NCBI GenBank assembly: GCA_947455365.1
Contig: CANGNU010000070.1
Location: 1-5,909 of the forward strand
DNA length: 5,909 nucleotides
Direction: 5' to 3'
Source of the DNA: Rickettsiales bacterium
GTDB lineage: Bacteria; Pseudomonadota; Alphaproteobacteria; Rickettsiales; UBA1997
Program-made: the position numbers and the translations under genes
The notes under the pieces: generated by a model
What the model was told of the DNA's origin: nothing
What the model saw: the letters and a program-made list of their open reading frames with translations, nothing else
The model's database searches: none
Shown: positions 1 to 5,909 of the stretch, in pieces
Numbering within the stretch: position 1 is the stretch's first letter
How the letters are laid out: every line of letters starts with the position of its first letter

Positions 1-1010
<1,010 letters not shown>

Positions 1011-1151
1011 GGTAGAAAGCTTTTCTAGATCTTGTCCTCGAAAAAAGCCTGCCAGAGCTGCCTTGCGGCTGAACGAAGCTGCGCTTCGAGACGCTCGCAA
1101 AACAGCTCTGACATTCTTTTTTCTACCTTTGGCTTTTGCAGGCTTTCTACC
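1011..1151. repeat. Nested palindromic element between rpoB and rpoC
   Basis: A 141 bp segment is bounded by perfect 10 bp inverted repeats, GGTAGAAAGC at 1011-1020 and GCTTTCTACC at 1142-1151. Inside are further paired arms: AAAGCCTGC 1044-1052 with 1138-1146; CAGAGCTG 1053-1060 with 1103-1110; TTGCG 1063-1067 with 1096-1100; and CGAAGC 1074-1079 with 1083-1088 around a 3 nt loop. The core 1047-1112 has 41 G or C in 66 bases, far above its flanks. This architecture resembles small palindromic repeats or MITEs such as those known from Rickettsia, but I do not recognise a named family. No target-site duplication is evident, and there is no transposase. Whether it recurs in the genome cannot be seen from one window. 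Confidence 0.6.
1041..1122 (-). terminator. Long stem-loop with T6 tract, terminator-like, in rpoB-rpoC gap
   Basis: In the minus-strand RNA, 1112-1096 pairs with 1067-1051 as a continuous 17 bp stem (14 Watson-Crick and 3 G-U pairs), capped by a 28 nt region that holds its own 6 bp hairpin (1074-1088). Four bases after the stem comes a run of six T (1046-1041 read on the minus strand). Six A precede it (1122-1117). The structure is therefore symmetric and terminator-like in both directions. Because rpoC lies downstream, full termination is unlikely unless rpoC has its own promoter. Partial termination or cleavage by a double-strand RNase is more plausible. The large apical loop is atypical for an intrinsic terminator. 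Confidence 0.4.
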
Positions 1152-1161
1152 TGCTCAAGCC
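1131..1161. other. Second hairpin just after rpoB
   Basis: GGCTT pairs with AAGCC (1131-1135 with 1157-1161) and GCAGG with CCTGC (1138-1142 with 1150-1154), separated by a 2x2 internal loop and closed by a 7 nt loop. On the plus strand it is followed by C and five T (1163-1167), so it would be terminator-like for antisense transcription. In the rpoB mRNA it lies 15 nt after the stop codon and has no T tract behind it. Its loop and one arm form part of the terminal repeat of the larger palindrome, so the two folds compete. Confidence 0.4.
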
Positions 1162-1176
1162 CTTTTTCATTTCATT

Positions 1177-4100
1177 TTATTTTTCTACTAATTCAATGTT
1201 CAAGCCTAAAGAGCGAACCTCTTTAATCATAACATTAAACGATTCTGGAATACCGCAATTGAAATTTTGGTTACCTTGAATGATTGATTCGTAAATTTTA
1301 ATACGACCAACAACATCATCAGATTTAACCGTAAGCATTTCTTGTAGCGTGTAAGCGGCGCCGTAAGCTTGTAGGGCCCAGCACTCCATTTCTCCGAATC
1401 TTTGGCCACCAAAGTGCGATTTACCGCCCAAAGGTTGCTGTGTAATAAGACTGTAAGGCCCAATTGAACGAGCGTGAATTTTGTCATCAACCAAGTGATG
1501 CAATTTCAGCATGTAAATGTAACCTACGGTAATTTTGCGGTCAAATTGTTCACCGGTTTTACCGTCGCACAAGTTGATTTGGCCAGATTTATCTAAGCCA
1601 GCAATGCCAAGCAAGTTGCTGATGTAATCTTCTTTGATGCCATCAAAAATGCCCGTTGCAAAAGGAACGCCGCCCTTTAATTTTGTTGCAAATTCGATAA
1701 TTTCATTATCTTTCATTGCTTCAATTAGGGTAACTTCACTTTCTAGCGAGTAAATTTGCAGAATTTTTTCGCGCAATTTATTAGCTAGGTCAGCCTTTTT
1801 CTCAACGGCTTCATCAATAATTTGGCCAATTTGTTTGCCCAAGTTTTTTGACGCCCAACCTAAATGCGTTTCAAGAATTTGCCCAATGTTCATCCGCGAA
1901 GGCACGCCTAGCGGGTTCAACATGATGTCAACTGGTTCGCCATCTTCAGAATAAGGCATGTCTTCAATTGGAGCAATTTTTGACACAACACCTTTATTAC
2001 CGTGACGGCCGGCCATTTTATCACCAGGTTGCAGGCGATATTTTGACGCGACATAAACTTTTACAATTTTCAAGACACCTTGACCAAGCTCATCGCCAGC
2101 TTTAATTTTCACAACTTTGTCGGCGAAATCTTTTTCAATTTCAGCAACTTCTTTATTGTGAGCTTTAACGATTTGCTCAGCCTTGTCCATAACTTTCGCG
2201 TCTTCTACAACCACTTTGGTTAGTAAGAATTTTGAAAGCGCGTCTAAATCTTCTTTTTCAAGTTTTGACTTAGCTTTTAACTTATCAACATTGGCAGCAA
2301 GTTTTTCGCCAACAAATAATTCGGTTAAAGCATTACGCATTGCAGATTCAATAAAGCTGATGCGCAAGTTTTTGCCTTTAGAAAGCTCTTCAACTTGTTG
2401 CATTTCAATGTAAATTGAGCGCTCATCTTTTTCGATACCTTTGCGCGAGAAAACTTTTACATCAACGACAACACCGTCAATGCCAGTAGAAGCGTAGAGT
2501 GAAGAGTCTTTTACATCAGAGGCTTTTTCACCAAAAATTACGCGAAGAAGTTTTTCTTCAGGAGTCATTGGAGCTTCGCTTTTCGGCGTAGTTTTACCAA
2601 CCAATAAATCACCCGCTTTAACTTCCGCGCCAATGTGAATGATACCTTCTTCGTCAAGTTTCGCCAATGATTCTTCGCTTACATTTGGAATGTCGCGAGT
2701 GATTTCTTCGGGCCCTAAACGAGTATCGCGCGCAACCACTTCAAGCTCTTCAATGTGAATTGAAGTGAAAGTGTCGTCGGCAATTAATTTTTCAGAGATG
2801 ATGATCGAGTCTTCAAAGTTGTAGCCGTTCCAAGGCATGAAGGCAACGCGCACATTTTTTCCAAGGGCAATTTCGCCATTAGCAATTGAATGTCCGTCTG
2901 ACAATACATGTCCTGCTTTAACCTTTTGGCCAAGCTCTACAACTGGGCGCTGGTTAATGCAAGTATCTTGGTTGGTGCGAATATATTTCGCCAAGTTATA
3001 AACCTCAATGTGTGGCAAGCCAGCAGAATCAAGCGATTCCACGACAATTTTTGACGCATCAACAAATTTTACTACACCGGCAAATTTGTTTTTAACTACT
3101 GCCCCAGAGTCATGGCCAATAATTGCTTCCATTCCCGTTCCCACAAGTGGAGCGTCTGGACGAAGCAATGGCACGGCTTGGCGTTGCATGTTTGAACCCA
3201 TCAAAGCACGGTTCGCGTCATCATTCTCTAGGAATGGAATTAGCGTTGTGGCAATTGAAATAATTTGCTTAGTAGAAACTTCAGCAAAGTCGATTTTGTC
3301 TGGGGTCATCATCACAAACTCGCCATTTTTGCGGCAATTTACTAAATCTGACTTAATATTTCCCTTTGCGTCAACTTCAATTGTTGAAGGCGCAATAGCA
3401 AAATCAACCTCTCCCATTGCTGACAAATAAACAATTTCGTCAGTAACTTTTTTGTTGACAACTTTGCAATAAGGAGTTTCGATAAAGCCATAGTCATTAA
3501 CACGGGCGTAAGTAGCCAAGCTGTTAATCAACCCAATATTCGGACCTTCTGGCGTTTCAATTGGGCAAATTCGACCATAATGTGTCGGATGTACGTCACG
3601 CACTTCAAAACCAGCGCGCTCACGAGTTAAACCACCAGGCCCCAATGCTGACAAACGACGCTTATGCGTAATGTCAGAAAGTGGATTGGTTTGATCCATG
3701 AATTGCGACAATTGCGAAGTAGCAAAAAAGTCTTTAATAGCAGTAATTAGCGGCTTAGAATTGATTAAGCTTTGCGGCATAATTGTGTCAACTTCTACCG
3801 AATTTAATTTTTCGACGATAGATTTTTCAACTCGCGCCATGCCAATACGCATTTGATTTTCCACCAATTCACCAACCGCGCGAATTCTTCTATTCGCTAA
3901 GTTGTCAATATCATCGGTTTTTAAATCATTATGCTTAGTTAAGCTTAAAATTTTAACGGTTTGCTTAATGTCATCATAAGTTAAATGCAGCGTGTTTTTA
4001 TCAACATTTAAGCCAAGACGATGGTTCATTTTCATGCGACCAACATCTGACAAGTTGTAACGCGCATCGGAGAAGAATAAATTCTCGAAGTAATTTTTTG

Positions 4101-5265
4101 CAACTTCAAGTGATGACGGAGCCTCGCCCAACTTGATTGCTTTGTAAATATCGTACAAAGCATCTTTTTGGTTTTGGTTTTTATCCAACAACATTGTGTT
4201 GTACAAATATGGCCCAATGTCTGATTTACTAGGGTTGACAATGTAAACTTTAGAGAAATTCAACTTCTTCAAAACTTCTAAGCTTTCTGAAGTAACAATT
4301 CCACCAGCTTCAAGCAATAATTCGCCTGTTTCAGGGTCGATTAAATCTTGCGCCATAATGTAACCAGGCAAAATTTCGTCAGTTAAAACATAAGTTTCAA
4401 ACTTTTCGTCTTTAAGCTTTTCAAGGGCGCGACGGTTAAGTTTAACACCTTCTTTAACTTTAATTTCGCCGGTATCAGCGCAGATTAAATCATAAGGCAT
4501 TTTTTTGCCGATGAAAATTTCACCGTCAAATTTAGTTGTCCAACCGCGTTTAGCTAGGTTAATTTCAACTGTGCCGTAGAAAGTGCGAATAATGTCTTCA
4601 GATGACATATCGATTGCGCGAAGCAATGAAGAAACTGGAATTTTGCGCTTTTTATCAACACGGAAATGCATGACATCTTTGCTGTCAAATTCCATGTCAA
4701 GCCAAGAGCCAAGATGTGGGATAATTTTTGCTGTGTAAGATTTTGAATCTGAAATTTTAGCATTTTCGCTGTCAAAAAATACACCAGGAGCGCGACGCAT
4801 TTGCGACACAACCACGCGTTCTGCGCCATTAATAATGAAACTTCCTGTTTCAGTCATTAAAGGAACATCGCACAAGTAAACTTCTTGTTCTTTGATTGAG
4901 CGAATTTCTTTAATGTCACTGCCTTCTTCTTTATTCCACAAAATAAGGCGAAGTTGCGCATGCAAAGGAATTGAGAAGGTTCTTCCAGCAGAAAAACACT
5001 CGCTCGCTTCATATTTGGGCTTGCCTAAACCATATTCAACAAACTCAACCGTAATGCGGTCTGACGAGTCAGCCAATGGAAAGAATGAATTGAAAACTGA
5101 TTGAATGCCGACATTTTGTCTTTTTTTCGGCTCAACATTTGCTTGCAAAAATTTCTCGTAAGAATCTTTTTGCAACGAAACCAAATAAGGAATGGCTTCT
5201 TTATCTTTGCTGTTGCTGAAACTTTTTCTCAGAACAACTTGATCAAAACTACGATTCTGAATCAC
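1177..5265 (-). CDS. rpoB: RNA polymerase beta subunit, complete
   Basis: Catalytic core subunit of RNA polymerase, 1362 residues from the GTG start (E. coli has 1342). Visible in order: protrusion and lobe with VPLMTETGSFIINGAERV (135-152); the rifampicin region SQLSQFMDQTNPLSDITHKRRLSALGPGG (517-545), with wild-type residues at the classical resistance sites (Asp524, His534, Ser539); RDVHPTHYGRICPIETPEGPNIG; NDDANRALMGSNMQRQAVP; WNGYNFEDSI with the conserved Glu818-Asp819; GDKMAGRHGNKG with active-site lysines 1083 and 1091; DDKIHARS (His1264); and the C-terminal GGQRFGEMECWALQAYGAAYTLQEML anchor to beta prime. A helical, charged stretch at about 945-1060 is the proteobacterial insertion region. 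Two normally near-invariant motifs differ: HRSPG reads RRAPG (157-161) and PYRGSW reads PHLGSW (183-188). TTG at 5266-5268 is an alternative start one codon earlier. The reading frame is intact and ends with TAA at 1177-1179. Confidence 0.98.
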   Translation of the reverse strand: MIQNRSFDQVVLRKSFSNSKDKEAIPYLVSLQKDSYEKFLQANVEPKKRQNVGIQSVFNSFFPLADSSDRITVEFVEYGLGKPKYEASECFSAGRTFSIPLHAQLRLILWNKEEGSDIKEIRSIKEQEVYLCDVPLMTETGSFIINGAERVVVSQMRRAPGVFFDSENAKISDSKSYTAKIIPHLGSWLDMEFDSKDVMHFRVDKKRKIPVSSLLRAIDMSSEDIIRTFYGTVEINLAKRGWTTKFDGEIFIGKKMPYDLICADTGEIKVKEGVKLNRRALEKLKDEKFETYVLTDEILPGYIMAQDLIDPETGELLLEAGGIVTSESLEVLKKLNFSKVYIVNPSKSDIGPYLYNTMLLDKNQNQKDALYDIYKAIKLGEAPSSLEVAKNYFENLFFSDARYNLSDVGRMKMNHRLGLNVDKNTLHLTYDDIKQTVKILSLTKHNDLKTDDIDNLANRRIRAVGELVENQMRIGMARVEKSIVEKLNSVEVDTIMPQSLINSKPLITAIKDFFATSQLSQFMDQTNPLSDITHKRRLSALGPGGLTRERAGFEVRDVHPTHYGRICPIETPEGPNIGLINSLATYARVNDYGFIETPYCKVVNKKVTDEIVYLSAMGEVDFAIAPSTIEVDAKGNIKSDLVNCRKNGEFVMMTPDKIDFAEVSTKQIISIATTLIPFLENDDANRALMGSNMQRQAVPLLRPDAPLVGTGMEAIIGHDSGAVVKNKFAGVVKFVDASKIVVESLDSAGLPHIEVYNLAKYIRTNQDTCINQRPVVELGQKVKAGHVLSDGHSIANGEIALGKNVRVAFMPWNGYNFEDSIIISEKLIADDTFTSIHIEELEVVARDTRLGPEEITRDIPNVSEESLAKLDEEGIIHIGAEVKAGDLLVGKTTPKSEAPMTPEEKLLRVIFGEKASDVKDSSLYASTGIDGVVVDVKVFSRKGIEKDERSIYIEMQQVEELSKGKNLRISFIESAMRNALTELFVGEKLAANVDKLKAKSKLEKEDLDALSKFLLTKVVVEDAKVMDKAEQIVKAHNKEVAEIEKDFADKVVKIKAGDELGQGVLKIVKVYVASKYRLQPGDKMAGRHGNKGVVSKIAPIEDMPYSEDGEPVDIMLNPLGVPSRMNIGQILETHLGWASKNLGKQIGQIIDEAVEKKADLANKLREKILQIYSLESEVTLIEAMKDNEIIEFATKLKGGVPFATGIFDGIKEDYISNLLGIAGLDKSGQINLCDGKTGEQFDRKITVGYIYMLKLHHLVDDKIHARSIGPYSLITQQPLGGKSHFGGQRFGEMECWALQAYGAAYTLQEMLTVKSDDVVGRIKIYESIIQGNQNFNCGIPESFNVMIKEVRSLGLNIELVEK

Positions 5266-5271
5266 CAAAAA

Positions 5272-5278
5272 CCCCTCT
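5272..5278 (-). promoter_or_regulatory. rpoB ribosome binding site
   Basis: The minus strand reads AGAGGGG here. The AGAGG core ends 8 nt before GTG (5263-5265) but only 5 nt before TTG (5266-5268), so it favours the GTG as start. It is the only good Shine-Dalgarno sequence in the window: neither rplL nor rpoC has one. Confidence 0.7.
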
Positions 5279-5293
5279 AATTAGTTATGATTT

Positions 5294-5313
5294 TTCTGAC
5301 GCGGTCGCCAGAA
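5294..5313 (-). other. Hairpin upstream of rpoB ribosome binding site
   Basis: In the mRNA, TTCTGGCG pairs with CGCGTCAGAA-side bases to give an 8 bp stem (7 Watson-Crick pairs plus one U-G at 5299/5308) with a 4 nt loop at 5302-5305. The wobble pair exists only in the minus-strand RNA; on the plus strand it is an A-C mismatch. It ends 15 nt before the Shine-Dalgarno sequence and is followed by A5, not T, so it is not a terminator for the operon. It may keep the ribosome binding site open or protect the 5' end after processing. Confidence 0.45.
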
Positions 5314-5355
5314 TTTTATATTTTGTACGCTGCTTGCAGCAGACTTTGCGAATAA

Positions 5356-5379
5356 ATTAGCGCCAATTTAGGCACTAAT
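5356..5379 (-). other. Middle hairpin in rplL-rpoB leader
   Basis: The mRNA arms ATTAGTGCC and GGCGCTAAT (5379-5371 with 5364-5356) form a 9 bp stem with one U-G pair (5374/5361) and a 6 nt loop. On the plus strand the wobble position would be C-A, so the fold suits the sense RNA. No T tract follows. With its neighbours it forms a structured leader of the kind that serves as an RNase III site or attenuator in other rplL-rpoB gaps. That role is inferred. Confidence 0.45.
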
Positions 5380-5388
5380 CTAAACGCC

Positions 5389-5422
5389 AAAAGCCAACCT
5401 AATTTTAACAATTAGGTTGGCC
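5389..5422 (-). terminator. Partial terminator / attenuator after rplL
   Basis: A perfect 12 bp inverted repeat (5393-5404 with 5410-5421, 5 nt loop) starts 19 nt after the rplL stop codon. In the mRNA it can gain one more G-U pair (5422/5392), and it is followed by only four T (5392-5389) and then GGCG. A strong stem with a short T run fits partial termination, which is known between rplL and rpoB in E. coli and lowers polymerase output relative to ribosomal proteins. Read on the plus strand it has no T run. Confidence 0.6.
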
Positions 5423-5440
5423 GAAAATTGAAAACAATAA

Positions 5441-5812
5441 TTATTTCAATTCAACTTTAGCACCAGCGGCTTCAAGTTTTTTCTTAATTTCGTCAGCGTC
5501 AGCTTTAGAAACATCAGCTTTAACTGATTTAGGAGCAGCTTCAACTAGATCTTTGGCTTCTTTCAAACCAAGACCAGTGATAGCTCTCACTTCTTTAATT
5601 ACATTGATTTTATTTTCGCCAAAAGCGGCCAAGATAACTTCAAATTTGTCTTGCACTTCAACAGGTGCAGCCGCAGCAGCAGCGCCGCCAGCAGGAGCAA
5701 ATGAAGCAGCAGAAACGCCCCATTTTTCTTCAAGTTTTTTGCTTAAGTCAGCAAGTTGCAAAACTGTCAAAGATGATAATGTTTCGCAAAGTTGTTCAAG
5801 ATTAGCTGTCAT
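5441..5812 (-). CDS. rplL: 50S ribosomal protein L7/L12, complete
   Basis: Stalk protein of the large ribosomal subunit; dimers bind the C-terminal helix of L10 and recruit and stimulate translation GTPases. It has 123 residues, the usual length. Residues 1-35 are the dimerisation domain ([29 protein letters not shown]). Residues 36-50 are the Ala/Gly/Pro hinge with a run of six alanines. Residues about 55-123 are the factor-binding domain, with the conserved [24 protein letters not shown] (68-91) and the ending [16 protein letters not shown] at 5810-5812 is the natural start. The upstream 28 bp are AT-rich without a Shine-Dalgarno sequence, so translation may be coupled to rplJ or rely on low structure. 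The gene ends with TAA and is followed by an attenuator-like hairpin. Confidence 0.98.
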   Translation of the reverse strand: MTANLEQLCETLSSLTVLQLADLSKKLEEKWGVSAASFAPAGGAAAAAAPVEVQDKFEVILAAFGENKINVIKEVRAITGLGLKEAKDLVEAAPKSVKADVSKADADEIKKKLEAAGAKVELK

Positions 5813-5840
5813 GTTTTTATAAGTTTAAGGTTGTTAATAT

Positions 5841-5909
5841 TTATTCTGTTTTAGATGCATCACTATCTTTAAATAGAGTCGCTAAACCAGCTTGCGGAGC
5901 CTGTAAAAC
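5841..5909 (-). CDS. rplJ: 50S ribosomal protein L10, C-terminal end only (cut by window edge)
   Basis: The last 22 codons and a TAA stop (5841-5843) run off the window in frame. The visible peptide, LQAPQAGLATLFKDSDASKTE after one Val, matches the usual L10 tail, in which the Gln-Ala-Pro linker is followed by a short region after the L12-binding segment. Its position 28 bp upstream of rplL, in the standard rplJ-rplL order, supports the call. L10 anchors the L7/L12 dimers to 23S rRNA and commonly represses its own operon by binding the rplJ leader, which is outside this window. Confidence 0.85.
   Translation of the reverse strand, partial: VLQAPQAGLATLFKDSDASKTE

Noticed and set aside
1032..1226. 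64-codon plus-strand reading frame (TTG start) across the palindrome and into rpoB
   Set aside because: It has no ribosome binding site, overlaps the 3' end of rpoB antisense, and its sequence is the product of the palindromic arms. No protein family is recognised.
3008..3430. Long plus-strand open frame inside rpoB, and a similar one at 43-420 inside rpoC
   Set aside because: Both lie fully antisense to strongly conserved polymerase coding sequence. They look like shadow frames produced by its codon use.
3640..3720. Possible rifampicin-resistance substitutions in RpoB
   Set aside because: Asp, His and Ser at the classical resistance positions (524, 534, 539 here) are the sensitive-type residues, so the sequence gives no sign of target-site resistance in this cluster.
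5315..5340. TATAAA box on the minus strand as an internal rpoB promoter
   Set aside because: No -35-like hexamer is found at 16-18 bp spacing; an AT-rich genome yields such boxes by chance.
5329..5340. GCTGCTTGCAGC inverted repeat in the rpoB leader
   Set aside because: The stem is only 4-5 bp with a very short loop and does not extend; too small to claim as a separate element.
5663..5694. Alanine run in L7/L12 (GCN repeats) as a repeat or slippage site
   Set aside because: It is the normal flexible Ala/Gly/Pro hinge of the protein, encoded by mixed codons.

Overview
The window carries part of the conserved ribosomal protein and RNA polymerase cluster rplJ-rplL-rpoB-rpoC, entirely on the minus strand. 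Read in the direction of transcription (high to low coordinates) it holds the last codons of rplJ (L10), complete rplL (L7/L12), complete rpoB (RNA polymerase beta) and the first 320 codons of rpoC (beta prime). The DNA is AT-rich, and the RpoB and RpoC sequences look alphaproteobacterial. They recall Rickettsiales or another AT-rich symbiont-like lineage, with substitutions at some positions that are normally nearly invariant. That placement is by recognition of the proteins, not by a tree.

Layout: rplJ tail 5841-5909; 28 bp gap; rplL 5441-5812; 175 bp leader 5266-5440 with three hairpins and a good Shine-Dalgarno sequence; rpoB 1177-5265, starting most likely at GTG; 214 bp gap 963-1176; rpoC from 962 to the window edge. 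Every base outside the two long spacers is coding or lies in the short rplJ-rplL gap. No tRNA, rRNA, CRISPR array, transposase or novel multi-gene system is visible. rpoB and rpoC are separate genes, not fused as in Wolbachia.

The genes serve one purpose: L10 anchors L7/L12 dimers in the ribosomal stalk, and beta and beta prime form the catalytic core of RNA polymerase. In bacteria such operons commonly use structures between rplL and rpoB to set the ratio of ribosomal protein to polymerase, and the hairpins at 5294-5421 fit that role.

The most unusual part is the rpoB-rpoC gap. It holds a GC-rich nested palindrome of about 140 bp (1011-1151) in otherwise AT-rich DNA. It has 10 bp terminal inverted repeats, a 17 bp central stem with A6 on one side and T6 on the other, and arms that can pair in mutually exclusive ways. 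It resembles a palindromic repeat element or MITE that may also act as a partial terminator or RNA processing site between the two polymerase genes.
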